Origin: Micromonospora gifhornensis
GTDB taxonomy: Bacteria; Actinomycetota; Actinomycetes; Mycobacteriales; Micromonosporaceae
Direction of reading: 5' to 3'
Length of the DNA stretch: 64,000 nucleotides
NCBI RefSeq assembly: GCF_016863515.1
Contig: NZ_BOPA01000010.1
Span: 1 to 64,000 of the forward strand
Position numbers and translations under genes: made by a program. This document shows, piece by piece, positions 32,732-42,028 of this stretch; position 1 is the first letter of the stretch; each line of letters starts with the position of its first letter. Below the pieces are notes generated by a model. It was not told where the DNA came from. It worked only from the letters and a program-made list of their open reading frames with translations, and made no database searches.

Positions 32732-35700
32732 CCTGCCCGGTCTGTGGAACCGTCGCCGTACCCGGTGGCCGGTTCTGCCACAACTGTGGTGCCGCACTGC
32801 CGGCCGCCGCGACCCTGCCGGCCGCCGAACGCCGGGTGGTGACCGTGCTCTTCGGTGACCTGTCCGACTTCACCTCCTGGTCGGAGGATCTCGACCCGGA
32901 GCGGGTCGGCGCGGTCACCGACCGGGTGCTGGCTTCCCTCGCCGGGGCGGTGAAGACCTTCGGCGGGCACGTCGACAAGCTGACCGGTGACGGGATCATG
33001 GCGGTCTTCGGTGCCCCCGTGGCTCACGAGGACGACGCCGAGCGGGCCGTACGCGCCGCGCTGTCCATGCAGCGGGCGGTGCGCCGGGTGCTGGACGACG
33101 AGCGCGGTGGCGGCGCGCCGTTGGGCCTGCGGGTCGGCCTGAACACCGGCGACGTGATAGCCGGCATCCAGGCCGCCATCGAGTACACGGTCATCGGCGA
33201 CACCGTGAACACCGCCGCCCGGCTGGCCGACGCCGCCGCCGTCGGCGCGGTCTACGCCGGGGCGCGCACCGCCGCGGCCACCCGGCACGTGGCCAGTTGG
33301 CGGGCGCTGCGGCCGTTGCGGCTCAAGGGCAAGCGCGAGCCGGTCGAGGCGTACGAACTGCTCGGCCTGCTGGACGCCCCGGGCACCCGGTCAGGGCTCG
33401 GTGACGAGGCACCCTACGTAGGGCGGGAGACCGAGATCGGCCGGGTCGCCGGGCGACTGGCCGAGGTGATCGACCGGGGTGAGCCCCGAGTGTTGCTGAT
33501 GACCGCCGAGGCGGGCATCGGCAAGTCCCGGTTCGCCGCCGAGGTGGAACGTCTCGCCGCCGGCTACGACGTGGGGGCCGGACGGTACGCCGCCCACACC
33601 GGTGCCCGAGTGCTGTCGGTACGGTGTGCCGCGTTCGGCGAGCGTCGCCGGCTCGCTCCCCTCGCCGACCTGGTACGCGCCGCCGCCGGCCTGCCCAACG
33701 ACACGGCCACCGCGGTCACCCGGGCGGCGGTGGAGGAGCGGCTGCGGCGGCTCGGCCAGCGACTCAGCCGGTTCCGCCCCGATCCCGCCCCGGTCGCCGT
33801 CGACCAACTGCTGGCCCTGCTCGGGTACGCCGAACTGCCCACCGGCACCGACCAGGTCGACTGGAGCAACTCTCCGCCACCCGACGCCGAGGCGGTACCC
33901 AACGCGGTGGCGGACCTGCTCAGCGCGCTCGCCGCCGAGGCGCCGTTGATGGTGGTGGTGGACGACCTGCACGACGCCACCGGTGAGACGATCCGGGCGC
34001 TGGAGGTCACCCTCTCCCGGCTCGACGGTTCGATCCTGGTGCTGCTGCTCGGCCGGCCCGAACTGGTGCGTACCGCCGGGACCCTGACCCGGGTCGCGGA
34101 CGCCGAGGTGCACGCGCTGCCGCCGCTGCGCGGTGCCGACGCGGCCCGCCTGCTCACCAGCTATCTCAACGGCGGGCGACTGCCCCAGGCCGACGCCGAC
34201 CGACTGCTCGCCACCGCCCAGGGAAACCCCTTCTACCTGGCGGAACTTGTCACCCTGCTGATGGAACGCGGCGCGTTGACCGCCGGAGCGGGCAACAGTT
34301 GGCGGCTGGTGCCCGGCTCACTCGGCAGCCGGCTGCTCTCCCGCGACCTGGCGGCCGTGCTCGCGGCTCGAATCGACGCCCTGCCACCGGAGGCCCGCGC
34401 GGTGCTGCGGGACGCTGCGGTGGTCGGTGACACGGTGCCCGACGGTGCGCTGGAGGCGCTGTGGGAACAACGCGCCGGTCGGGCCGGCCGGCCGGCCGCG
34501 GTGGTCGCGGTCGAGCAGGAACGGGCGGTGGAGGAGCTGCTGCAACGCCGCATGCTGCACCGCACCCGGACCGGCTACGCGTTCGCCACACCACTGATGC
34601 GAGAGGCGGCGTACTCCGGGATAAGCAAGGCTGAGCTGGCCGAACGGCACGCCGCGTTGGCCCGCTGGGCGGCGCCGCCGGAGAGCGGCTCGGGCGGCCC
34701 GGGCGGCTTCGCCGATGCCGCCCGGGACGACTTCGTGGCCGGTCACGTCGAACGGGCGACCGCGCTTGCCGACGCGGTCACCCTGCGCCCGGACGCGCCG
34801 GCCCGGGCGGTCGCCCCGCTGGGTGTCGCCGCGCTCGGCCGCGCCGCGCGCCGGTCGTTGCAGGAGGGCGAGCCGGCGCTGGCCGTCGAGTACGCCGAGC
34901 GTGCCGCCGCGCTGGCCCGCGGCGAGGTGCCGGGTGCCGACCGTGTGGTCCACGCCCGGGCGCTGCTCCAGGTCGGGCAGGCCGCCGACGCGCTGGCCTA
35001 CGCCGAGAAGATCGCGGCGAACGCCGGGGACCAGGCGGCGACCCGGGTCAGCGCGCTGCTGCTCGCCGGGCAGGCCCAGCAGGTGATGGGTGACCTGCGG
35101 CGGGCGGAGACCTACTGGCGGGAGGCGTTGCAGGTGGCCACCGACGCCGAGCTGCCCGCACTGCGGGCTTCGGCGATGCGGCGACTGGGCATGGCGGACT
35201 TCCTCGCCGGCCGGTTGGGTCAGGCGAGCAGTCGGCTGGCCGCCGCGTACCAGGTCAGCCTGGCGGCACAGGACCGCCGGGGGCAGGCCTGGTCGTTGCA
35301 GAACCTGGCCTGGGTGACCACCACCCGAGGGGACTTCGCCGGTACGGACGCCGTCCTCGGGCGGGCGGCTCGACTCTTCGCCGAACTCAAGGACCCGTAC
35401 GGCCGCGCCTGGCTGCGCGGCACCACCGCCTTCGCGCGGCTGCTCGCCGGCCGGCTACGGGAGGCGCACCGGCTGGCCCGGATCTTCCTGCCGTTCGGTG
35501 AGCGGGTCGGCGAGGCGTGGGCGGTGGGCACCCTGCGGGCCGTCGACGCGTACGCGAAGGCCGAACTCGGTGACCTTGCCGACGCCGATCGGGAGGCCCG
35601 GCGGGCGTACCGCGAGTTCGCCGCCGCCTCCGACGAGTGGGGGCAGGGCTTCGCCCTGGTCGTACGCGGGGTGGTCGCCCGCGGGCTGGGCGAGCCGGAG

Positions 35701-36291
35701 CACGCCGCCGACCTGCTCACCGACGCGATGTCCTACGCCCACCGTACGGGTCACCCGTTGCTCACCGGGATGGCCGGCACCCTGCGTGGCTTCGTGGCGC
35801 TGGACATGGGCGACGTCAGCGCTGCCGAACGCGACGCCCGGGCCGTGCTCACCAGCGTCGAGCCGCACAACCCGCAGGCACCCGCACAGGTGGCGCCCCG
35901 GGTGCTGCTGGCGACCGCCCGGCTGGCGGCCGGCGACTCCGGTACCGCGGTCGGGCTGCTCGCGCCGGTCGCCACCGCCGCGGCCGGTACGCCCTCGTTG
36001 CTGTTCGCCCGCCGGCAGTCGATGGCGCGGTACGCCTCGGCGCTGCTCGCGCACGAACAGCGGGAGCAGGCGTTGGACTGGGCCCGGCGGGCGGTGCAGG
36101 TGCCCGCGGAGGACGTACGCAGTCAGGTGATCGCGGTGAGCGTGCTCGCCGAGGCGTTGGCCGCGTGTGGTCGCCCGGCCGAGGCGACGGCCTGTGCCGA
36201 GGAGGCGGTTCGTCTGGCGTACGCGACCGAGCAGCGCAGCGAGCGCGCCGCCGCCGAGTCCCTGCTGGCCCGGCTACGCGCCGCCGGCTGA
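32728..36291 (+). CDS. Large adenylate cyclase-ATPase regulatory protein
   Basis: A 1187-residue multidomain protein. Residues 3-21 form a CPVC...CHNC zinc ribbon. Residues about 35-215 are a class III cyclase domain with both metal Asp (FGDLSDFTSW and TGDGIMAVFG), the purine-selecting Lys in DKLTGDG and Asp in IGDTVN, and the transition-state Asn/Arg in NTAARL, so it should make cAMP from ATP. An AAA/STAND-type ATPase follows (TAEAGIGKSR Walker A near residue 257, MVVVDDLHD Walker B near 412), then several TPR-like helical repeats to the end. The type is common in actinobacteria and thought to couple an unknown signal to cAMP. Its GTG overlaps the MBL stop. Confidence 0.9.
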   Translation: MTCPVCGTVAVPGGRFCHNCGAALPAAATLPAAERRVVTVLFGDLSDFTSWSEDLDPERVGAVTDRVLASLAGAVKTFGGHVDKLTGDGIMAVFGAPVAHEDDAERAVRAALSMQRAVRRVLDDERGGGAPLGLRVGLNTGDVIAGIQAAIEYTVIGDTVNTAARLADAAAVGAVYAGARTAAATRHVASWRALRPLRLKGKREPVEAYELLGLLDAPGTRSGLGDEAPYVGRETEIGRVAGRLAEVIDRGEPRVLLMTAEAGIGKSRFAAEVERLAAGYDVGAGRYAAHTGARVLSVRCAAFGERRRLAPLADLVRAAAGLPNDTATAVTRAAVEERLRRLGQRLSRFRPDPAPVAVDQLLALLGYAELPTGTDQVDWSNSPPPDAEAVPNAVADLLSALAAEAPLMVVVDDLHDATGETIRALEVTLSRLDGSILVLLLGRPELVRTAGTLTRVADAEVHALPPLRGADAARLLTSYLNGGRLPQADADRLLATAQGNPFYLAELVTLLMERGALTAGAGNSWRLVPGSLGSRLLSRDLAAVLAARIDALPPEARAVLRDAAVVGDTVPDGALEALWEQRAGRAGRPAAVVAVEQERAVEELLQRRMLHRTRTGYAFATPLMREAAYSGISKAELAERHAALARWAAPPESGSGGPGGFADAARDDFVAGHVERATALADAVTLRPDAPARAVAPLGVAALGRAARRSLQEGEPALAVEYAERAAALARGEVPGADRVVHARALLQVGQAADALAYAEKIAANAGDQAATRVSALLLAGQAQQVMGDLRRAETYWREALQVATDAELPALRASAMRRLGMADFLAGRLGQASSRLAAAYQVSLAAQDRRGQAWSLQNLAWVTTTRGDFAGTDAVLGRAARLFAELKDPYGRAWLRGTTAFARLLAGRLREAHRLARIFLPFGERVGEAWAVGTLRAVDAYAKAELGDLADADREARRAYREFAAASDEWGQGFALVVRGVVARGLGEPEHAADLLTDAMSYAHRTGHPLLTGMAGTLRGFVALDMGDVSAAERDARAVLTSVEPHNPQAPAQVAPRVLLATARLAAGDSGTAVGLLAPVATAAAGTPSLLFARRQSMARYASALLAHEQREQALDWARRAVQVPAEDVRSQVIAVSVLAEALAACGRPAEATACAEEAVRLAYATEQRSERAAAESLLARLRAAG

Positions 36292-36431
36292 CCCGTCCCT
36301 GCCGGGGCGGGTTGGTACGGCAGCTGCAGGTGTGTCGGTTTCGGTGATGTGATTCGTAACGCCGACGGTTACCGTGCAGTTGCCCGCGTTTGTCGACGTG
36401 GTCGCTGGGCCGTCAAGGGGGAGGGCTGAAG

Positions 36432-36908
36432 ATGAGGCTGCCGCGCTCGGTTGCCGGCTGGACGATCGCCGTGTTCGGCGTGTTGGCACTGCTGATGGGC
36501 GCGGTCGGGCTGCTCTGGCCGGAAACGCTGCTGGGGATGCTCGGCTTCGAGATTCCGGAGACCCGTACGGCCGGCGACTACACGGGTGTCTTCGTGACCG
36601 CCTCGTCGATGGCCTCGTTCAACATGGGCGTCTACTACCTGCTCGCCACCGCCACCGAGTGGCGGGCGTTCTACCGCTTCACGGTGGTCTTCCGGCTTGT
36701 CACGTTCACGGTGTTCACGCTCGCGGTGCTGGCCGACGTGGCGCCCGGCGCGTTCTTCGGCGTGGCCGCCTGGGAGGGCGTGGGCGCGTTGGCCACCGCG
36801 GCGGGCCTCTGGTGGGATGCCCGGCGAGCCGGTGACGCTGCGGATTCGGGCGGGCGTGGCGGGGCGGGAACGTCGAACGTGGAGCCGTCTGCCGATGCGG
36901 TTCGATGA
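36432..36908 (+). CDS. Small polytopic membrane protein
   Basis: A 158-residue protein with four predicted helices (WTIAVFGVLALLMGAVGLLW; a segment from GVFVTASSMASFNMGVYYLL; FTVVFRLVTFTVFTLAVLA; AAWEGVGALATAAGLWW) and a polar Gly-rich tail. I recognise no family. The gene ends 14 bp inside the kinase gene, so both are probably made from one mRNA. Confidence 0.65.
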   Translation: MRLPRSVAGWTIAVFGVLALLMGAVGLLWPETLLGMLGFEIPETRTAGDYTGVFVTASSMASFNMGVYYLLATATEWRAFYRFTVVFRLVTFTVFTLAVLADVAPGAFFGVAAWEGVGALATAAGLWWDARRAGDAADSGGRGGAGTSNVEPSADAVR

Positions 36909-38406
36909 GCGGACGGTGCGGTTGGGTATTTTCGATACCGTGACCGACACGCCGCCCGGCTCGTTGCCGATGCCCATTGTGCCTGGTCTGACTGATTTGC
37001 AGGTGTTCGCCCGGGGTGGTTATGCGACGGTCTACCGGGCCACTCAGATCTCCGTAGGTCGTGAGGTCGCGGTCAAGGTGGAGAATCGCACCCTGGCCAG
37101 CGAACGGGACCAGGCGCGTTTCCTGCGCGAGGCTCGGGCGGCCGGCCGGATGTCGTCACACCCGCACGTGGTGGACCTGTTCGACGTCGGCGTCACCATC
37201 GACCAGCACCCCTATCTGATCATGGAACTCTGCGACGGGTCGTACGCCGAGCGGATGCGTACCTCGCCGCTGGATGCCGTCGAGGCCCGTGACCTCGGTG
37301 TCAAGATCGCCGACGCGATCGCCCATTCGCACGGCGCGGGCGTGCTGCATCGCGACGTCAAGCCCGCAAACATCCTCTACTCGCACTTCAACAGCGCGGT
37401 GCTTGCCGACTTCGGGCTGGCGGTGGTCGCCGAGATGCGGGACGCCTCGGTCGCCCTGGAGGTGCTCACCCCGGCGTACGCGCCACCGGAGATGTTCAAT
37501 CACAGCCCGCCGTCGCCGGCCGTCGACGTGTATGCGCTCTGCGCCACGCTCTACGCGGTCATGCATGGTCGGCCGCCCCGCTGGCAGGCCGAGCGGAACC
37601 CGAGCCTGGTGACCGTGCTGGAGATGTTCCACCAGCCGATCCCCAGCCTGCCCGGGGTGCCGGAGGATCTGATGGACGTGCTCCGGGTGGGCATGGCAAA
37701 CGATCCGGGGGAGCGGCCGTCCGCCGCGGAGTTGCGCGACCTGCTTGCCAATCTCTCCCTGGGCGCTCCCGGCAGATACGCCCAGGACAACTCGTTCGGA
37801 TTTGGTGGCGGTCGGTACGACGCCGGTCCGCCCCACCCGCCGCCCACCACTGCGGCCCCCGGCGACTCGGCCCGGCAGCGTCGGCGACGCTGGTTCTTCG
37901 GCATGGCGGGCGTCGTCGCGTTGGCCGCGTCGGCCGGGGTCGGCGCCTGGGCCGCCGGTGGTCTGCCGCCGGCCCAGCCGACCCTGCCCGTTCGCCCCTC
38001 GGCGACCGGCGTGCTGCGGCCGGGTTGTGCCGCCGTGCCGCAGGCGCTGCCCAGCGGTGCCCGGTGCGCGGAGGAGTTGGAGTGCTTCGGGCCGGTGCAG
38101 GTGCGGGGTCAACGGGCCGAGGCGAGCCGGGTGCCGTGCGACAGTCGGCACACCTGGGAGAGCTACGCCCAGGGCGAGTTGCCCGCCGCGCTGGCTGACG
38201 CCGGCCACGACGAGATCGTGGCCGATCCGGCCGTCCAGCGGGTCTGCAACGAGGAGACGTTCCGACTGATCATCGGCGGGCGTACGACGACCGGCTGGAA
38301 CCTGGAGGTGCTGCCTCCGACCGACGCGGAGGTCGACCCCACGTATCGCTGCCTCGCCGGACGAGGGCTGAACGGACTGGCCTCGCCCACGCTCACCGGC
38401 AACTGA
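36895..38406 (+). CDS. Receptor-type Ser/Thr protein kinase
   Basis: A 503-residue Hanks-type kinase. Kinase motifs: GGYATVY loop (about residue 42), VAVKVEN Lys, HRDVKPANIL catalytic loop (about 160), DFGLA and APPE. Residues about 340-365 form a transmembrane helix after a basic RQRRRRW stop. The outer ~130 residues hold six or seven Cys, with a VPCDSRHTWESYAQGELP block resembling septum-formation-type domains rather than PASTA repeats. It should phosphorylate cytosolic targets in response to an outside signal. ATG at 36895 follows GGAG; a start at 36970 would only trim the N-terminal tail. Confidence 0.9.
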   Translation: MRFDERTVRLGIFDTVTDTPPGSLPMPIVPGLTDLQVFARGGYATVYRATQISVGREVAVKVENRTLASERDQARFLREARAAGRMSSHPHVVDLFDVGVTIDQHPYLIMELCDGSYAERMRTSPLDAVEARDLGVKIADAIAHSHGAGVLHRDVKPANILYSHFNSAVLADFGLAVVAEMRDASVALEVLTPAYAPPEMFNHSPPSPAVDVYALCATLYAVMHGRPPRWQAERNPSLVTVLEMFHQPIPSLPGVPEDLMDVLRVGMANDPGERPSAAELRDLLANLSLGAPGRYAQDNSFGFGGGRYDAGPPHPPPTTAAPGDSARQRRRRWFFGMAGVVALAASAGVGAWAAGGLPPAQPTLPVRPSATGVLRPGCAAVPQALPSGARCAEELECFGPVQVRGQRAEASRVPCDSRHTWESYAQGELPAALADAGHDEIVADPAVQRVCNEETFRLIIGGRTTTGWNLEVLPPTDAEVDPTYRCLAGRGLNGLASPTLTGN

Positions 38407-38445
38407 CCGGGCGGCGCGACAGGTGTGCGGGCGGCGGCTGCCCGG

Positions 38446-38772
38446 TCACTTGTCGCCGTCGGTCCGGTAGCGGGCCCGCATCGCGCGGACCGCGTCGCGG
38501 TCGCCCAACGTCTCCAGCGTGTCGGCGTCCACGCCCTGCGGCCCGGTGTTGGCAGGCCCGAGTGGGGGCGCGGGATCGGACGCAACGGCGGCATCCTGCT
38601 GACGGGCTGCGGCCACTGCCACTCCGGCGACGGTGGCGAGCAGGACGCAGAGCAGGGCCATCGCCACGCCGATCAGGTCTTGTCGACGTCCGGCGACCAG
38701 CGACGCCAGTAGCCAGCAGGCCGCGATGGCGGCGACCACCGCGACGGTTCGGGCGTCGGAGAAGCGTTTCAC
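38446..38772 (-). CDS. Two-helix membrane protein, unknown
   Basis: A 108-residue protein with two hydrophobic segments (VAVVAAIAACWLLASLVAG and DLIGVAMALLCVLLATVAGV) and a polar C-terminal ~50 residues rich in Asp and Arg. No family is recognised. It is convergent with the kinase gene, 39 bp away, and divergent from the peptidase gene. Confidence 0.6.
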   Translation of the reverse strand: MKRFSDARTVAVVAAIAACWLLASLVAGRRQDLIGVAMALLCVLLATVAGVAVAAARQQDAAVASDPAPPLGPANTGPQGVDADTLETLGDRDAVRAMRARYRTDGDK

Positions 38773-38814
38773 TGGTCCAGAATGTCGGGGATCGCCGGTC
38801 TGTCAACTACGGAC

Positions 38815-38830
38815 TTCCCATGATTGGGAA
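38815..38830. promoter_or_regulatory. TTCCCA-TGAT-TGGGAA inverted repeat
   Basis: A perfect 6-bp inverted repeat with a 4-base centre in the 236-bp gap between the divergent small membrane gene and the peptidase gene. It is a good operator candidate for one of these two promoters. The gap around it is notably less GC-rich than coding DNA. Confidence 0.45.
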
Positions 38831-39008
38831 AACGTCAGGCATCGCACCGCTGAATACGGCGCATCTGATGAACAGGTTGTTACATTCGCCCGAGTGAATG
38901 CCAGGATAAGCCATCTTTGTCCGGTAAAGCGATGAGTTCTGAGTATCTAAAGTGGTCGTGGTCGAGCCTCGACTCGACGTGTCCCTCACTCCACCGGAAG
39001 GCGTCCCT

Positions 39009-40790
39009 ATGCCACGACCAGCCCGGACACTGGCCGCAGCGGCTATCACCGGCGTACTGCTCGCCGGGATGGCGGTCGTACCCGCCGCTGCCGCCCCGAT
39101 CGTCATCGGTGGTGCGAGCGTCTCGCACCGCACAAGCATCAAGGAGAGCCTGCGCGTCGACCGGGTACCCACCCCCAGGATGAACTGGGCGGAGTGCGAC
39201 GAGGGGGCCGAGTGCGCCACGGTCGACCTGCCACTTGACTACGACGACCCGAAGGGCCCCACCACCCAGGTGGCAGTCGTGCGGGTCAAGGCACGCGACC
39301 AGAAGCGCAAGATCGGCAGCCTCTTCATCAACCCGGGTGGTCCCGGAGTCCCGGCCATCGCCACCGTCCTGGCCTCGCCGTACTTCCTCAGTGATGTCCT
39401 GCTGGACCGGTTCGACATCGTCGGGATGGACCCGCGCGGGGTGGGTGCCAGCAACCCGATCAGGTGCTTCAGAACGGTCGAGGAACAGACCCGGGCGTAC
39501 GAGGGGTTGAACGTCGCCTTCCCGTACACCAAGGCGGAGGAGAAGAAGTACGTGGCCTCCTCGGTCGCCGTCGGCAAGGCCTGCTCCACCACGGGCAAGC
39601 CGATCAGTGGCGCGATGTCCACCGCCCAGGTGGCCCGGGACATGGACGTGCTGCGTCGGGCCGTGGGCGACAAGAAGCTGACCTACCTGGGGTGGAGCTA
39701 CGGCAGCATCCTCGGGCAGCACTACGCGAACATGTTCCCCGACCGGGTTCGCGCTGTGGCGATCGACGGGGTGCTGGACGCGACCGCCTGGGTCGGTGGC
39801 GGGAACTACGGCGACGTCGACCAGGAGTCGCGGATGCGCAGCGCGCAGGGCGCGTACAAGGCGCTCAGCGAGATTCTCAAGCGGTGCAGGACCGTCGGTG
39901 CAGACCTCTGCCCGCTGGCCCCCGGCGACCCGGCGGCCAAGTTCGAGCTGGCGATGCAACGGCTCAAGGCCGGGTCGGTGGTGATCGAAGTCCCGTACCT
40001 CGGCCCGCGAACCTTCACCTACACCAGCTTCATCAGCACCGTCCTCAGGTTGCTGTACTACCCCTGGAACGACGGCGACATCGTGTGGTTGACCGCCGAG
40101 GTGCTGCGGCTCACCGACCCGACGGCATCCGCGGCGGACCGCGAGCAGGCGCGGGCCGCGCTGGGCCGGTGGCTGGCTCAGGCCCGCTTCGACGACATCC
40201 CGTACGACAACATGATGGAGGCATTCCTCGGGGTGAACTGCGTCGACGCCAACCACCCCACGGCCGTCGCTTCCTGGCCGGCCCGGGCAGCCAGGGCCGA
40301 CAAGCGGGATCCGTACTTCGGTCGGCTCTGGACCTGGGCCAGCGCGCCCTGCGCCCGGGGCAGTTGGACCGTACGCGACGAGGACCGGTTCACCGGCCCC
40401 TTCAACCGGCGGACCGCCAATCCGGTGCTGGTGGTCGGCAACTACTGGGACCCCTCCACCAACTACAACGGGGCGGTGTCCGCCTCGAAGCTGCTGCCGA
40501 ACAGCCGACTGCTGTCCAGCGACAGTTGGGGGCACACGGCGTACGGGACCTCGGCCTGCGTGACCGATGCCATGGACGCGTACCTGCTGCGGGTGACGCT
40601 GCCCAGGAAGGGCACGGTCTGCAAGGGTGACATTCAGCCCTTCCAGGAGGTGCCGGAGTTCGCGGCGACCACCCGGGCCGAGATGCCCAGCAGCGACATG
40701 GCCGCGCAGGGCGCGCCGCGTCGCGGTGCACCGAAGCAGCTACCGCCAGTGGTGGCGCCGCTGCCGGTAGGGACACCGGCCGGTCGCTGA
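39009..40790 (+). CDS. Secreted tripeptidyl aminopeptidase-like alpha/beta hydrolase
   Basis: A 593-residue exported hydrolase. Signal peptide: residues 1 to about 30 (ARTLAAAAITGVLLAGMAVV, then PAAAA). The alpha/beta hydrolase core has NPGGPG as oxyanion region, catalytic Ser in GWSYGS (about residue 240), Asp in NYWDPST and His in SWGHTAYG close to the end. The domain pair (abhydrolase plus TAP C-terminal) is that of Streptomyces tripeptidyl aminopeptidases SlpD/SlpE, which trim N-terminal tripeptides from proteins outside the cell. GGAAGG precedes the ATG. Confidence 0.9.
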   Translation: MPRPARTLAAAAITGVLLAGMAVVPAAAAPIVIGGASVSHRTSIKESLRVDRVPTPRMNWAECDEGAECATVDLPLDYDDPKGPTTQVAVVRVKARDQKRKIGSLFINPGGPGVPAIATVLASPYFLSDVLLDRFDIVGMDPRGVGASNPIRCFRTVEEQTRAYEGLNVAFPYTKAEEKKYVASSVAVGKACSTTGKPISGAMSTAQVARDMDVLRRAVGDKKLTYLGWSYGSILGQHYANMFPDRVRAVAIDGVLDATAWVGGGNYGDVDQESRMRSAQGAYKALSEILKRCRTVGADLCPLAPGDPAAKFELAMQRLKAGSVVIEVPYLGPRTFTYTSFISTVLRLLYYPWNDGDIVWLTAEVLRLTDPTASAADREQARAALGRWLAQARFDDIPYDNMMEAFLGVNCVDANHPTAVASWPARAARADKRDPYFGRLWTWASAPCARGSWTVRDEDRFTGPFNRRTANPVLVVGNYWDPSTNYNGAVSASKLLPNSRLLSSDSWGHTAYGTSACVTDAMDAYLLRVTLPRKGTVCKGDIQPFQEVPEFAATTRAEMPSSDMAAQGAPRRGAPKQLPPVVAPLPVGTPAGR

Positions 40791-40807
40791 GTTACGTTCG
40801 ACTCACC

Positions 40808-40844
40808 GGGGTACGGCAGGCGTTCGGGTCGCCCGCCGTACCCC
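40808..40844. terminator. Bidirectional terminator
   Basis: GGGGTACGGCAGGCG (40808-40822) pairs with CGCCCGCCGTACCCC (40830-40844) with one mismatch and a 7-base loop. It sits between the convergent peptidase and acyl-CoA dehydrogenase genes. Confidence 0.8.
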
Positions 40845-40861
40845 GGCCCGTCTTCCCCGGC

Positions 40862-42028
40862 TCAGTACGACTTGTCCTGGCCGAGGATGTGTTGGGCGAC
40901 GAAGTTGAGGATCATCTCGCGGCTGACCGGGGCGATCCGGCTGGCGCGTACCGCACCGAGCAGGGTGGCCACGCCGTACTCGGTGGTCATGCCGGCACCG
41001 CCGAGAGCCTGGACGGCGGTGTCGACGGCCAGCGCCGCGGCCTCGCTGGAGGCGTACTTGGCCATGTTGCCGGCCACGCCCGCCTCCAGATCCCGCCCGG
41101 CGTCGTAGAGGGCCGCCGCCTTCTGGATCATCAGTCGGGCCAGCTCCACCTGCACGGCGGCGTGTGCCAGCGGGTGCGACACACCCTGGTGGGTGCCGAT
41201 GGTCCGGCCGCCCCAGACCGCCCGGGTGGCGGTGTACTCGGTGGCCCGCTCGATGGCGTACCGACCGGTGCCGGCACCCATCGCGGCAACCGTGATCCGT
41301 TCCGGATTCAGCCCGGCGAACAGCGCCGGCAGACCGGCGTCGAGAGACTCACCGACCAGCGCGTCGGCGGGCAGTCGAACGTCGTCCAGGTAGAGCAGGA
41401 ACTGGTTCTCCGGGGACACGATCTCCATGTCGAGCTTGGAGCGGGTCATTCCGGGCGCGTCGGTGGGCACCAGGAACAGCGCCGGCTTGAGCTTGCCGGT
41501 CGCCGCGTCCTCGGTACGGGCCACCACCAGCACGTGCTGTGCCTCGTCGACGCCGGAGATGTAGCACTTGCGCCCGGACAGCAGCCAGTCGTCGCCGTCA
41601 CGGCGGGCCACCGTGGCGAGGCGGTGGAAGTTCGAGCCCGCCTCCGGTTCGGTGATCGCGAAGACGATCTTCTGGGAGCCGTCGGCCAACCCGGGCAGGT
41701 GGCGTTTGCGCTGCTCCTCGGTGCCGTGCCGGTGGATGACGGTGGCGGCGATCGCGGGGGAGACCACGAGCAGCAGCAGGGGGCAGCCGGCGGCGGCCAA
41801 CTCCTCGCAGACGATGGCCAGTTCGGTGATCCCGCCGCCACCACCGCCGTACTCGGTGGGGATGTTGACGCCGAGGTAGCCGAGCCGGCCCGCCTCGTGC
41901 CACAGCTCGGTGGTGTGCTCGCCGGCCTTGGCCTTCTCCACGAAGTAGCGGTGACCGTACCGGCGACCCAGCGCGCGCACCGCCTCGCGTAACTGGTCCT
42001 GCTCCGGGCTGAGGTCGAAGTTCGTCAC
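40862..42028 (-). CDS. Acyl-CoA dehydrogenase
   Basis: A 388-residue FAD enzyme that introduces the alpha-beta double bond into an acyl-CoA. Signature segments are FAITEPEAGSN (FAD and substrate loop), GVSHPLAHAAVQ with the QGVSH-type region, and ALGGAGMTTEYGVATLLGAVRASRI near the C-terminus. It overlaps the biotin-carboxylase gene by 4 bp (GTGA), so it belongs to the same catabolic operon. Its likely substrate is a branched or terpenoid acyl-CoA matching the carboxylase. Confidence 0.93.
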   Translation of the reverse strand: MTNFDLSPEQDQLREAVRALGRRYGHRYFVEKAKAGEHTTELWHEAGRLGYLGVNIPTEYGGGGGGITELAIVCEELAAAGCPLLLLVVSPAIAATVIHRHGTEEQRKRHLPGLADGSQKIVFAITEPEAGSNFHRLATVARRDGDDWLLSGRKCYISGVDEAQHVLVVARTEDAATGKLKPALFLVPTDAPGMTRSKLDMEIVSPENQFLLYLDDVRLPADALVGESLDAGLPALFAGLNPERITVAAMGAGTGRYAIERATEYTATRAVWGGRTIGTHQGVSHPLAHAAVQVELARLMIQKAAALYDAGRDLEAGVAGNMAKYASSEAAALAVDTAVQALGGAGMTTEYGVATLLGAVRASRIAPVSREMILNFVAQHILGQDKSY

